Counted from the first letter of the stretch, positions 28,605-38,106 are shown. The stretch is 64,000 bases of DNA from Neisseria dumasiana (GCF_022870885.1 NZ_CP091509.1:496001-560000); one strand, 5' to 3'. The notes: a model not told the origin generated them from the sequence alone. A program made the numbers and translations.

Positions 28605-28640
28605 AAGGCCGTCTGAAAAGCATGTTTTCAGACGGCCTTT
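28605..28640. terminator. Inverted DUS pair after tRNA-Arg
   Basis: 15-bp perfect inverted repeat of two DUS copies with a 5-nt loop, followed by TTTTG on the plus strand. Confidence 0.75.
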
Positions 28641-28742
28641 TGTTTACGTCCGTTTAATCTGAATATTGTAGTCGGATGTTGTTTTAATTTATTTTGATGA
28701 AAATCAAATAGTAAAGGCTTTATGAAAATTTTGTGCAGGCAG

Positions 28743-28808
28743 ATGAAAGTTTTTGTCTTGATTGGATTGGGGAGTTTGGGGTATTGTGCAAACTCTTTTT
28801 TACTTTGA
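28743..28808 (+). CDS. Possible ilv leader peptide (21 aa)
   Basis: Short frame with AGG upstream of its ATG. The peptide contains two Val, one Ile and five Leu among 21 residues (MKVFVLIGLGSLGYC... then SFLL). It ends 160 bp before ilvI and is followed at 28840-28863 by a weak hairpin and five T residues. This is the general layout of branched-chain attenuation leaders, but hydrophobic short frames are common by chance, so the call is tentative. Confidence 0.25.
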   Translation: MKVFVLIGLGSLGYCANSFLL

Positions 28809-28839
28809 TGAACGCTCAAGCGTCTGATTCAATTGATTG

Positions 28840-28863
28840 GGCAGCTTGGTTGTCGCCGTTTTT
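28840..28863 (+). terminator. Weak hairpin plus T-run in the ilvI leader
   Basis: Imperfect stem beginning GGC (28840) and ending GCC (28857), with one A-C mismatch and a 6-nt loop, followed by GTTTTT. It would be the attenuator of the possible leader peptide upstream. It is weak and unproven. Confidence 0.25.
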
Positions 28864-28968
28864 CTGTGGTGCGCGTACCCTAAATCGCTGCTTACAGAAA
28901 ATGCATTACAGGTGCTGTGGCGAAGCCGGTTGCTCCTATTGGTTTACACGCAGAAAATAGAGGCAGAC

Positions 28969-30747
28969 ATGCAATTATCAGGTGCACAAATACTCGTGCA
29001 GAGTCTTAAGGCCGAGGGCGTGGAATACGTTTTCGGTTATCCGGGCGGCGCAGTTCTCGAAATCTACGATGCGCTTTTCCAACTCAATAAATTCAAACAT
29101 ATTTTGGTACGCCACGAACAGGCGGCGGTGCATGCCGCAGACGCTTATTCGCGCACCAGCGGTAAAGTCGGCGTGGCGTTGGTTACTTCCGGGCCGGGAG
29201 CAACCAATGCGCTAACCGGTATCGCCACCGCGTATTCCGATTCCATTCCCATGGTGGTTATTACCGGTCAGGTGGGTACGCCCGCAATCGGCACGGATGC
29301 GTTTCAGGAGGTGGATACGGTAGGTATTACCCGTCCCTGCGTGAAGCATAACTTCTTGGTTACCGACATCAACGAGCTGGCAACGACCATCAAAAAAGCC
29401 TTTCAGATTGCTTCAACCGGCCGACCCGGCCCGGTGGTGGTGGATATCCCCAAAGACGTAACGCAGGCGATGGCGAAATTCAGCTATCCGCAAGAAGATA
29501 TTTTTATCAGGTCTTACCAACCGGTTACGCAAGGGCACACCGGTCAAATCAAAAAAGCCGTACAGATGTTTGCTTCGGCCAAACGGCCGTTGGTGTATTT
29601 CGGCGGCGGCGTGGTATTGGGCAACGCGCATCAGGAATTGATTGATTTCGTGCGTTTAACCGGAGCGCCCTGCACCGGCACCTTAATGGGCTTGGGTGCG
29701 TTCCCTTCCAGCGACCGTCAGTATTTGGGTATGCTGGGTATGCACGGCACTTACGAAGCCAACTTGGCTATGCAGAATGCCGATGTGGTGTTGGCCGTAG
29801 GTGCGCGTTTTGACGACCGTGTGGTTTCGGTACCTGCTAAATTTTTAGAAAAACCTAAGAAAATCATCCATATCGACATTGATCCTTCCAGCATCGCCAA
29901 GCGCGTTAAAGTTGACGTGCCGATTGTGGGTGATGTGAAAAACGTATTGTCGGAAATGTCGTGCCTGTGGAAAAAGCAGGAGCTGCTTGTGACGCCTGCC
30001 GCTTTGGAAAAATGGTGGCACAACATCGAATCATGGCGCAGCCGTGATTGCTTGTGGGTGGATTACGACAGCGAGATTATCAAACCGCAATATGTGGTGA
30101 AAAAGCTGGCCGAAGTAACCAACAATTCAGCCATTATCACTTCCGACGTAGGGCAGCACCAAATGTTCGCCGCTCAATACTACCCGTTTGAGCGGCCGCG
30201 CCAATGGCTCAATTCAGGCGGCCTCGGTACGATGGGCGTAGGTTTGCCTTATGCAATGGGTGCGAAACTTGCCGCTCCCGACCAGGATGTGTTCTGTATT
30301 ACCGGCGAAGGCTCGATTCAGATGAACATCCAAGAGCTTTCAACCTGTTTCCAATACCGCATACCGATTAATGTGGTAACACTCAACAACGGTTATTTGG
30401 GTATGGTGCGCCAATGGCAGGAGCTGTATTACAGCAACCGCGAATCGGAAACTTACTTTGATTCACTGCCCGATTTTGTGAAATTGGCCGAAGCCTACGG
30501 GCATATCGGTATCCGAGTGGACAAAAAATCAGATGTAGAGGGTGCGCTGCTTGAAGCTTTGAATCAGAAAGACCGTTTGGTTTTCTTGGATTTCATTACC
30601 GACAAAAAGCAAAATGTGTTCCCGATGGTAGGCAACGGCAAAGGTTTGGACGAAATGGTGCTGCCGCCTCATATGCGCGAAACCCCGATGGATTCGGACG
30701 TGAACGACGTTAAAGACCGTGATTACGACACAAGGAGCGTGCCATAA
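28969..30747 (+). CDS. ilvI: Acetolactate synthase large (catalytic) subunit
   Basis: Thiamine-diphosphate enzyme that condenses pyruvate to acetolactate (or with 2-oxobutyrate) in branched-chain amino acid synthesis. Seen: VFGYPGGAVLEIYDALF at the N-terminus with the catalytic Glu in RHEQAAVHAADAY, the FAD/central domain, and the ThDP motif region GEGSIQMNIQELSTCFQY with NNGYLGMVRQWQ. The ATG at 28969 is preceded by GAGGCAG and begins the conserved MQLSGAQILVQSL. It is about 592 aa, with an acidic C-terminal tail longer than usual by roughly 15 residues. It overlaps ilvH by one base. Confidence 0.96.
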   Translation: MQLSGAQILVQSLKAEGVEYVFGYPGGAVLEIYDALFQLNKFKHILVRHEQAAVHAADAYSRTSGKVGVALVTSGPGATNALTGIATAYSDSIPMVVITGQVGTPAIGTDAFQEVDTVGITRPCVKHNFLVTDINELATTIKKAFQIASTGRPGPVVVDIPKDVTQAMAKFSYPQEDIFIRSYQPVTQGHTGQIKKAVQMFASAKRPLVYFGGGVVLGNAHQELIDFVRLTGAPCTGTLMGLGAFPSSDRQYLGMLGMHGTYEANLAMQNADVVLAVGARFDDRVVSVPAKFLEKPKKIIHIDIDPSSIAKRVKVDVPIVGDVKNVLSEMSCLWKKQELLVTPAALEKWWHNIESWRSRDCLWVDYDSEIIKPQYVVKKLAEVTNNSAIITSDVGQHQMFAAQYYPFERPRQWLNSGGLGTMGVGLPYAMGAKLAAPDQDVFCITGEGSIQMNIQELSTCFQYRIPINVVTLNNGYLGMVRQWQELYYSNRESETYFDSLPDFVKLAEAYGHIGIRVDKKSDVEGALLEALNQKDRLVFLDFITDKKQNVFPMVGNGKGLDEMVLPPHMRETPMDSDVNDVKDRDYDTRSVP

Positions 30748-31238
30748 TGCGACATATATTATCTATCCTGATGGAAAACGAATCAGGCGCGATGAGCCGC
30801 GTGGTAGGCTTGTTCTCCGCTCGTGATTACAACATTGATTCTTTAGCCGTTGCGGCAACCGAAGATAAAACCCTTTCGCGCATGACCATTGTTACTCATG
30901 GCGACGACACCGTGTTGGAACAAATCACCAAACAACTCAACAAACTGGTTGAAGTGGTGAAGGTGGTCGATTTGAATGAAAGCCGGTTTGTCGAGCGCGA
31001 ACTGATGCTGGTTAAGCTGCGTGCCGTTGGAAAAGACCGCGACGAGTTTTTGCGCCTGACCGAAATCTACCGCGGCAGCGTCGTTGACGTAACCGATAAA
31101 ACCTACACCATCGAAATTACCGGTTCCAGCGATAAACTGGACTCATTTTTGGAAACCGTAGGCCGTAGCCAGATTTTGGAAACCGTGCGTACCGGTGCGG
31201 CAGGTATCGGCCGCGGCGAACGGATATTGAGAATCTGA
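30747..31238 (+). CDS. ilvH: Acetolactate synthase small (regulatory) subunit
   Basis: ACT-domain subunit that activates IlvI and confers valine feedback inhibition. The 163-aa sequence starts MRHILSILMENESGAMSRVV with the valine-binding ACT fold, followed by GLFSARDYNIDSLAVAATED and the C-terminal ACT-like domain with VDVTDKTYTIEITGSSDKLD. The stop of ilvI overlaps the ATG (TAATG), giving tight stoichiometric coupling. A DUS inverted pair follows at 31241-31304 without a T run, so transcription may continue into the downstream genes. Confidence 0.96.
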   Translation: MRHILSILMENESGAMSRVVGLFSARDYNIDSLAVAATEDKTLSRMTIVTHGDDTVLEQITKQLNKLVEVVKVVDLNESRFVERELMLVKLRAVGKDRDEFLRLTEIYRGSVVDVTDKTYTIEITGSSDKLDSFLETVGRSQILETVRTGAAGIGRGERILRI

Positions 31239-31240
31239 CT

Positions 31241-31304
31241 TTTTCAGACGGCCTCTTCACTATATAGATAGTTTGATGGAGCTTTCTAGAGGCCGTCTGA
31301 AAAA
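31241..31304 (+). repeat. Inverted DUS pair inside the ilv cluster
   Basis: 15-bp inverted repeat of two DUS copies with a 34-nt loop between ilvH and the ABM gene. There is no T run on the plus strand, so it may act as a partial terminator or simply as uptake sequences. Confidence 0.5.
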
Positions 31305-31324
31305 TATCGATAAGGAAAAACGCC

Positions 31325-31630
31325 ATGCCTAACGTAAAAATTGCCGCAATGATTGTTGTGAAACCCGAATACCGCCAAGAGCTGTTTGATGAGTTCCTGC
31401 AATTAGTCTCCGCCAGCCGCAGAGAAGCAGGCAATATACGTTACGATTTACACCAAGATTTGGAAAACCCCGACAGAGTAGTGTTTTTTGAAATCTGGAA
31501 ATCACAGGCAGCAGTTGACGAACATGCCGCCTCGGCACATTTTCAAGCCTTTCTCAAGGCAATCGAGGGCAAAACTCAAAGTGTGGAAATCATATCCATG
31601 CGAGATCTTTCCGAAAATGCACCACAATAA
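31325..31630 (+). CDS. ABM-domain monooxygenase-like protein (YgiN family)
   Basis: A 101-aa protein of the antibiotic biosynthesis monooxygenase fold, a dimeric ferredoxin-like beta-barrel that includes the quinol monooxygenase YgiN. Typical marks are IAAMIVVKPEYRQELFDEFL, RREAGNIRYDLHQDLENP, VFFEIWKSQAAVDEHAAS and HFQAFLKAI. AAGGA lies upstream of the ATG. It lies between ilvH and ilvC, in the same direction, but no role in branched-chain synthesis is known for it. The substrate is unknown. Confidence 0.85.
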   Translation: MPNVKIAAMIVVKPEYRQELFDEFLQLVSASRREAGNIRYDLHQDLENPDRVVFFEIWKSQAAVDEHAASAHFQAFLKAIEGKTQSVEIISMRDLSENAPQ

Positions 31631-31658
31631 GCCCGCCCAACCCAATATTATTTACTAA

Positions 31659-32690
<1,032 letters not shown>

Positions 32691-32797
32691 ATGTTCGACT
32701 TTTCGTGAAATGCGCTCTCAGCAGCTAACGATTCTGCCTGTTTCAGTAAGCGGGTAAACAGTAAGCGGATAAAAGAGTGCATGGGGCATCTGCCGGC

Positions 32798-32834
32798 CGA
32801 GACCTTATGTTCATATAAGGTCTCGGTTTTTTTT
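32798..32834 (+). terminator. Intrinsic terminator of the ilv cluster
   Basis: Stem CGAGACCTTAT / ATAAGGTCTCG followed by eight T residues. It is not a DUS structure. Confidence 0.88.
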
Positions 32835-33400
32835 AGGAATAAAGAAAGGAGGCAATCATCTGTTGTAAAAAGAAAGTAAGTATGCCCCGATTTAGCGGAA
32901 TATATTCAATCACCTTAACTGTTACTAGGGTGTTATTGCGTCTTGATCGGCATCCATATTCGTTGTTCGCAAAATTTTATACCGTTTGTCTTAAAATAAT
33001 GCCGACTGTATCATTTTGTTAACAGAATGGCTTTTATATTTGTTATTGATTTTAATATGAAAATTATATTTTTAGCCGGAGTTTTGATGCGGTGGGTTGA
33101 AATGATGTTGCAACAACAAACAAGTGGTTAATATGTTAATTGTCTATATCTATAATTTGGCATTTTAAAATTTATATTAAAATCAAATATTTATTATTTT
33201 TATTTGTTATATATACCGAATATCCGGTATTTTTTATGCTTTTTGATAGATATTTTCTAACGAAATTATTTTTACAGTTAAAAATAATAACTAGAGAAAA
33301 TACGTTTGTCTTGATAATATGCCGTTTATCGAAATAAACCAATTATCTTAAATTTGTTCCGTTTATTTGTTCGGGAACCATTTTTAAAGGGGCAAACATC
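32835..33400. other. AT-rich intergenic region, no gene seen
   Basis: About 570 bp, strongly AT-rich, between the ilv terminator and the isochorismatase-fold gene. It contains no DUS. The only open frames are short and of low complexity. It may hold the promoter for the next gene or be remnant foreign DNA. Confidence 0.5.
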
Positions 33401-34069
33401 ATGACCATCATTGCTATCGACCTTCAACCCCAATGCCGTTTTTCTTGCTTTGCGGCTAACGACCAACAATGTGTTCACCAACCGGAAAACATTGTACCGG
33501 AGTTGAACCGTCAGGCCCGTTTTGCCCACAAGCGTTTATTAGTTGAAAACATTTCTGCTGCGAAAAAGACCTTATGCGCCAGCTTGTGCAGCGGTGGGGC
33601 AGGTCAAGTGCACAACACATTTACGTTCAGCCGCGAAAGCCAGTTTGCTATCCGTGTTGAATCTTGCCGCGGAACACATTTGCTCAAAGGCTTGCCCAGC
33701 CCGGCGGATTACGATCATGCCGTAGAAGTGGAGGGTGACGAGTCTTTCAGTGCCTGCTTTCATGATGCCAAAGAAAGCCGCAGCACCGGTTTAATCGAAT
33801 GGCTGCATGCGCAAAATGCCCAAACTGTGATTATCGGCGGTTTGGCAATGGAACAGGCTGTTTTGGAAACTGCCGCTCATTTGGCTTGGTATAACGACAA
33901 CTGGCATATTATTGTGAATCTGGCGGCATGCAGCGGTTATACACCTGAAGATACCTTGAAAGCAGTATATGCTTTGCGCCAAGCAGGTATTACGGTAGTG
34001 GCTTCTTCGGAAGAATTGGAAGCGGCAATTGCTGCCGGCCCCACCCGTTTGATGGAAAAAGTATCTTAA
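33401..34069 (+). CDS. Isochorismatase/nicotinamidase-fold protein lacking the catalytic cysteine
   Basis: A 222-aa protein of the cysteine-hydrolase fold. The N-terminal strand IIAIDLQPQ carries the first catalytic Asp (canonical DxQ). The C-terminal half has the family layout: IEWLHAQNAQTVIIGGLAME, QAVLETAAHLAWYNDNWHII, then a helix with VYALRQAGITVV. At the place of the nucleophile, where the family has a V/YCV pattern, the sequence reads GGLAMEQAV with no cysteine, so ordinary hydrolase chemistry is not expected. Several other cysteines cluster in residues 45-70 and 90-110. AAAGGGG precedes the ATG. It is monocistronic; the function is unknown. Confidence 0.75.
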   Translation: MTIIAIDLQPQCRFSCFAANDQQCVHQPENIVPELNRQARFAHKRLLVENISAAKKTLCASLCSGGAGQVHNTFTFSRESQFAIRVESCRGTHLLKGLPSPADYDHAVEVEGDESFSACFHDAKESRSTGLIEWLHAQNAQTVIIGGLAMEQAVLETAAHLAWYNDNWHIIVNLAACSGYTPEDTLKAVYALRQAGITVVASSEELEAAIAAGPTRLMEKVS

Positions 34070-34268
34070 GCTGAAAGATTAAATCAGTCTGGGTTTAGGC
34101 AGGCTGCTTCTGTGTGATAGCGTAAAGCCGTATATGAGTAGAGTACGGTGCCGATAGGGCGGGAGCAGTATTGGAAGAACCTCAGGCTGCTTTATGTTTT
34201 GATTGATTTCCTTTAGTTTAACTCTCCAGAATCTCTTTGCAGACACTCCCATCTGTAAGAGCACTTCA

Positions 34269-34304
34269 AAGGCCGTCGTTTTTTTTCAGACGGCCTCTTT
34301 TTTA
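34269..34304 (+). terminator. Degenerate DUS hairpin terminator
   Basis: AGGCCGTC (34270-34277) pairs with GACGGCCT (34289-34296), followed by CTTTTTT. Only one arm is a complete DUS; the other is truncated after GCCGTC. Confidence 0.7.
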
Positions 34305-34314
34305 TATCGCAAAT

Positions 34315-34429
34315 AAACTTATTGTTGATACAAGGCAGTGAGCGACCTGACAATATGTGTATAGCCAATCAACTTAATTTCTGCTACGGCGTTGCTGCTC
34401 AGTAGCAGAAATTAAGTTGATTGGCTATA
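34315..34429. repeat. Correia-like repeat fragment and perfect 28-bp inverted repeat
   Basis: 34315-34346 is a fragment resembling the left part of the full element (AACTTATTGTTGATACAAGG). 34360-34429 is a 70-bp palindrome with perfect 28-bp arms that begin TATAGCCAATCAACTTAATT, around a 14-nt centre containing GGCGTTGC. It is best read as an internally deleted Correia-type element with both termini kept. A separate GAGACC-type element follows 25 bp later. Confidence 0.65.
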
Positions 34430-34454
34430 TGCGTGTGGCAGGTAAACTCTGCTT

Positions 34455-34541
34455 GAGACCTTTGCAAAATCCCCATCTGCATTTCTGTACGCGTTACGAC
34501 GCGTTGAATTGCATCTGCATCAGGGGATTTGTAAAGGTTGC
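34455..34541. mobile_element. MITE-like element with GAGACC terminus (copy 3)
   Basis: 87-bp copy starting GAGACCTTTGCAAAATCCCC, with the inverted right end GGGGATTTGTAAAGGTTGC. It ends 7 bp before the stop codon of the OmpA-like lipoprotein gene on the other strand. Unlike copies 1 and 2, no DUS adjoins it. Confidence 0.55.
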
Positions 34542-34548
34542 AGCCTGT

Positions 34549-35229
34549 TTATTGCTGTTGCTGGGCAGCGCGAACCGCGTTTTGATCAGGGTTGATCAAG
34601 ATTTCTACACGGCGGTTCTTGGCTCTTCCTTCAAGGGTGTCGTTGCCTGCAACGGGTTGGCGCGAGCCGTAACCGATGGTGCTGAGTCGCGAAGCTGCCA
34701 CACCGCGGCGGTTCAGGTAATCGGCTACCGATTGGGCGCGGCGTTGCGACAGCGGCTCGTTGATGGCATCGGAACCGGTGTTGTCGGTATGGCCGGCTAT
34801 GGTTAAAGTGGTGTCGTGATATTGAACGAGCGTTTCGGCCGCTTTATTCAAGGCGTCCATGGCATTGCCGCTCAATGCCGCACTATTGGTAGCAAAGGTT
34901 ACGCTTTCGGGCATGATCAATTTGATTTGATTGCCTTGGCGTTCGATTTCTACGTTGGTATTGGCTAAGCTTTCACGCAGTTTTTTCTCTTGGTAGTCCA
35001 TATAGCCGCCAACGCCCGCACCTACTGCGCCGCACGCCAAAGCCGAGTTGCGTGCGCCTTTGCCGCCGTGGGTAAGTGCGCCGACGATGCCGCAGGCTGC
35101 TGCGCTGCCTAAGCCGTACATAGCGGTTTTGCTCATTTTTTGTTGGCCGGTTACGGGGTCGGTTACGCAGCCTGAAAGCATTAATGCGGAAGTGGCTGCC
35201 AATACGGTTAAGGGTTTCAACAGGTTCAT
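34549..35229 (-). CDS. OmpA-family lipoprotein with glycine-zipper segment
   Basis: A 226-aa outer-membrane lipoprotein. The signal ends at LSGC (Cys21). Residues 35-80 are a Gly/Ala-rich zipper-like segment (AACGIVGALTHGGKGARNSA), and residues 100-215 form an OmpA C-terminal peptidoglycan-binding domain with TLTIAGHTDNTGSDAINEPL and GYGSRQPVAGNDTLEGRAKN plus NRRVEI. The layout is like E. coli YiaD. It should anchor the outer membrane to the cell wall. AAAGGA precedes the ATG. The gene is free-standing; the MITE-like element adjoins its 3' end. Confidence 0.92.
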   Translation of the reverse strand: MNLLKPLTVLAATSALMLSGCVTDPVTGQQKMSKTAMYGLGSAAACGIVGALTHGGKGARNSALACGAVGAGVGGYMDYQEKKLRESLANTNVEIERQGNQIKLIMPESVTFATNSAALSGNAMDALNKAAETLVQYHDTTLTIAGHTDNTGSDAINEPLSQRRAQSVADYLNRRGVAASRLSTIGYGSRQPVAGNDTLEGRAKNRRVEILINPDQNAVRAAQQQQ

Positions 35230-35376
35230 AGGTTTTCCTTTCGATTCTGTACTAATGATTTATTCAGGTTTTCGGCCTGTTTTGTTGAGACATGTTTCTG
35301 CGTTTACTATATAGAACATTATCCATGCTAAACAGTTTGCTTAACGTTATATTACAAAGCTGGCCGCTTGCTTACT

Positions 35377-35403
35377 GTTCAGACGGCCTGATGCCGTCTG
35401 AAC
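35377..35403. terminator. DUS hairpin after the DUF1275 gene
   Basis: 11-bp inverted repeat GTTCAGACGGC / GCCGTCTGAAC with a 5-nt loop. One copy reads ATGCCGTCTGAA, the AT dialect. Confidence 0.7.
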
Positions 35404-35449
35404 GGGTATAAACCGTGTCTTTTATGATACACGGAGAAGTAGCAGGTGC

Positions 35450-36316
35450 TTATTGCCGGCTGTGCTTTCTTTGGCCGTATTTCTGTAAACGCTGTATCAG
35501 CCTGAGCTTGATTCTCAGTTTGACATCGTATCCGACCGAACCGAATCCCAACACGAACAGTATTGCCGATACGGGTAAGGCGAAGTGATGGCCTACCGTG
35601 TGGTAGCCCCATGCGCCGATCAGGCCGCCGGCAAAAAAGGCTGTTAACAGGCCGGTAAAGAGTTTGGCTTTGGGTTTGTTAACGTGCACGTTGGGCAGTT
35701 TGGGGTTGTTGCTGCGGCTGTAATAGAGCATTTTGGAAATTTCTATGCCTAAATCGGTTGCCGTGCCGGTCATGTGGGTGGAACGGATGGCACCGCCGGA
35801 AAGTATGGTAACGACGGTATTGTGCATACCCATAATGAAACACAATAAAAACATGGCCAATGATGGCATTTCTGCAATGTCCCATTCGAGCGCGGTAACG
35901 CCCAAAACGCCGAAAAGCAGCATATAGATTCCTTCCAGCCACATCGAAAAACCGAATCCGCCGCGAAACCTCCGCCTTTTCGCCCATAAAACCACCCAAC
36001 TCGAGTGGGCTGCGCCGAGAATAAAGCACACCAGCCCGAGCATGGCAATCAATACCGCTTTCCATTCGCCCAAATAAGCCATATCGGCTGCGTGCGACAT
36101 TTCGCCGGTAACGTGGGAAGTGTAGCGTACAACCGCAAAAAAGCCCCCGGCGTTAATGGCTCCCGCTAACAGTGCCATCAGATAACCGAGTATGCGGAAG
36201 CGCACATCGCTGATATTGTGTTCGTGCAGATAAGGTTTGTCGGCCTGCCAAAACGGCTGCGCGTTTTTTGTGCGGCGGCGTTTGATGCGGTAGGAATCGG
36301 GGGCTTTGTTGTCCAT
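35450..36316 (-). CDS. DUF1275 (YoaK family) membrane protein
   Basis: A 288-aa integral membrane protein of the YoaK/DUF1275 family. A charged N-terminal tail of about 40 residues precedes the membrane part. Family marks are MALLAGAINAGGFFAVVRYT, THVTGEM-like SHVTGEMSHAADMAYL near the first helix, and the second repeat MGMHNTVVTILSGGAIRSTH plus MTGTATDLGIEI. Six to seven membrane segments are expected, arranged as an internal duplication. The function is unknown, although transport has been suggested from the fold. The C-terminus is basic. It is monocistronic, ending at a DUS hairpin. Confidence 0.87.
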   Translation of the reverse strand: MDNKAPDSYRIKRRRTKNAQPFWQADKPYLHEHNISDVRFRILGYLMALLAGAINAGGFFAVVRYTSHVTGEMSHAADMAYLGEWKAVLIAMLGLVCFILGAAHSSWVVLWAKRRRFRGGFGFSMWLEGIYMLLFGVLGVTALEWDIAEMPSLAMFLLCFIMGMHNTVVTILSGGAIRSTHMTGTATDLGIEISKMLYYSRSNNPKLPNVHVNKPKAKLFTGLLTAFFAGGLIGAWGYHTVGHHFALPVSAILFVLGFGSVGYDVKLRIKLRLIQRLQKYGQRKHSRQ

Positions 36317-36563
36317 GTGGCAGATAGAATACGGATGTTATGGAGATGCCTTTGCGTAATGGTTATCGGAATATGCGGGGGCCGGCAAAATAAAATTCGG
36401 CAAAAGCATCGTAATCAGCGGTGTGTGTCTGCTTTTATTGTAACGTGCCGTCTGAAAAAAGAAAGTTCAAATCATGCCGGTTTATCGGTAAAACCGTTTT
36501 AGATATCGAACGAAGCGGTTTTTCCGCCTTTACATTTTGCCGCAGCATCGATTGGCGGACGCT

Positions 36564-37376
36564 TTACGGCTCTTTTCTAACCCGTAAAAACGTAGCGAAG
36601 CGCGGCGTGCCTTTTTGTGTGAATCCGCTGTAACGGTAGGTGATTGTGCTGCCGATGGCAGGCGGGTTGGCGCGGTCGGCATCTTTCAAACCGCTGCCGA
36701 TGCGGAATTCGCCGTGGCGGTTGGTGCAGCCCAAGGCACCGACCATGCCGGCATATTTGCCTTTGCCCTCGTAGTGGCGGGTAACGGTACATTCGTCGTC
36801 GTGCCGGCTTTTTAGTTTGAGCAGGTAGTTGCTGCGTCCGCTTTGATAAGGCATGTCGGGATGGCGCAACATCACGCCTTCACCGCCGGCCGCTTCGATT
36901 TGCTTTAAAAATGCGTGGGCGTGGGCATTGTTTCGAACCGGTGTTTGAGGAATGATTTTGACAGGTGCTTGAGGGTGTTGTTTCAGCCAGTTTTCCAATA
37001 CTGCCAAGCGCCGGTAGAGATTGCCTTGTGCTTGCGGCACGTCGAACACATGCAGTTTGATGTGCTGCCAGCTGCCCGAGCTTGAACGCACGGCGGCAGA
37101 TATGCGTTCGAATTGCCCTCTTTGGCTGAACAGTTCGCCGTCTAGGGGGAAGGGCGGGAAATGGGCGGTGTAGCCGGCGGGCGGAGTAAACGCATAACCT
37201 TGACGGCTGACAAGCTGTTTGCCGTTCCAATAGGCGCGCACACCGTCTAATTTTTCACTCATGGCCCAACCGCTAACATTTTGGCCGGTATATTCTTTTG
37301 CCAGCAGCAACTCCGAAGCGGCCGCTGCGGTGGTCTGCGTGATAAACAAGGCGCAAGAGAGTATGATGCGTTTCAT
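36564..37376 (-). CDS. ligE: ATP-dependent DNA ligase LigE, exported
   Basis: Minimal ATP-dependent DNA ligase of the Lig E type, 270 aa, with a signal peptide (MKRIILSCALFITQTTAAAA) that predicts periplasmic location. The nucleotidyltransferase motif I is SEKLDGVRAYW with the adenylated lysine at residue 42. Motif III-like FPLDGELF, motif IV EGVMLRHP and motif V LLKLKSR follow, then a compact OB domain. In Neisseria, LigE has been linked to extracellular DNA, biofilm and competence. The ATG at 37376 is chosen for the signal peptide and the upstream AGGGGA. It is divergent from the MBL hydrolase gene. Confidence 0.9.
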   Translation of the reverse strand: MKRIILSCALFITQTTAAAASELLLAKEYTGQNVSGWAMSEKLDGVRAYWNGKQLVSRQGYAFTPPAGYTAHFPPFPLDGELFSQRGQFERISAAVRSSSGSWQHIKLHVFDVPQAQGNLYRRLAVLENWLKQHPQAPVKIIPQTPVRNNAHAHAFLKQIEAAGGEGVMLRHPDMPYQSGRSNYLLKLKSRHDDECTVTRHYEGKGKYAGMVGALGCTNRHGEFRIGSGLKDADRANPPAIGSTITYRYSGFTQKGTPRFATFLRVRKEP

Positions 37377-37467
37377 TTTGTTTGATCCCCTGTAATGCTG
37401 TTTCATTTGTGTATTTGGTTGCGCAAGATACTATTACAGGCCGTCTGAAAAATAAAGGAATTGATTG

Positions 37468-38106
37468 ATGACTTTACAATGCGAAATCATTGCGGTAACA
37501 CCGTTCCGTCAAAACTGTACCTTGATTTGGGATGACGAAACCCGTGAGGCCGTTTTAACCGATGTGGGCGGCGATGTGCCGTTTCTGCTGCAGGAAATCG
37601 AAAAGCACAATTTGAATTTGACCCAGATTTGGCTGACGCACGGCCATTTGGATCATGTGGGCGGAGTGGTGGAACTGCGCTCGCATCTCGATGTGCCGGT
37701 ATGGGGGCCGCATTCGGAAGATTTGTTTTTGCTTGAAGAATTGCCGCGCATTACGGCTGAATACGGCTTCCCCGTGTCGCCGTCGTTCACGCCTACGCGC
37801 TGGTTGCAGGAAGGCGATACTTTGAAGGTGGGCAAATATGTATTTGACGTACTGCATGCGCCCGGCCATACCCCGGGTCATGTTGTGTTTTATTGTAAAG
37901 ATGCGGAATTATTGATAGCAGGGGATGTCTTGTTTTATGAAAGTATCGGCAGAACGGATTTTCCGCGCGGAAATCACGCCGATTTGATCCGTAATATCAC
38001 AAGCAAGCTGCTGGTATTGCCCGAAACGACACAAGTGATCAGCGGGCATGGCAGAACAACCACGATAGGCCATGAAAAACGCCATAATCCGTTTTTGCGG
38101 GCGTGA
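37468..38106 (+). CDS. Metallo-beta-lactamase-fold hydrolase (glyoxalase II-like)
   Basis: A 212-aa MBL-fold hydrolase. The metal motif is THGHLDHVGG, with further ligands in HAPGHTPGHVVFYC, the bridging Asp in AGDVLF and the last histidine in SGHGRTTTIGHEK. This short, single-domain type lacks the glyoxalase II C-terminal helical domain and resembles YcbL-type enzymes that hydrolyse S-lactoylglutathione or other thioesters. AAAGGAA precedes the ATG at 37468. The physiological substrate is not known. It is divergent from ligE, with a DUS in between. Confidence 0.87.
   Translation: MTLQCEIIAVTPFRQNCTLIWDDETREAVLTDVGGDVPFLLQEIEKHNLNLTQIWLTHGHLDHVGGVVELRSHLDVPVWGPHSEDLFLLEELPRITAEYGFPVSPSFTPTRWLQEGDTLKVGKYVFDVLHAPGHTPGHVVFYCKDAELLIAGDVLFYESIGRTDFPRGNHADLIRNITSKLLVLPETTQVISGHGRTTTIGHEKRHNPFLRA

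Noticed and set aside
32798..32834. GAGACCTTAT hairpin after ilvC as another MITE-like copy
   Set aside because: Only the first eight bases agree with the GAGACCTTTGCAAAA termini; the stem with T8 is a plain intrinsic terminator.
33140..33337. Short AT-rich frame upstream of the isochorismatase-fold gene
   Set aside because: Low-complexity Ile/Leu/Phe/Lys sequence in AT-rich DNA without an RBS; expected by chance.
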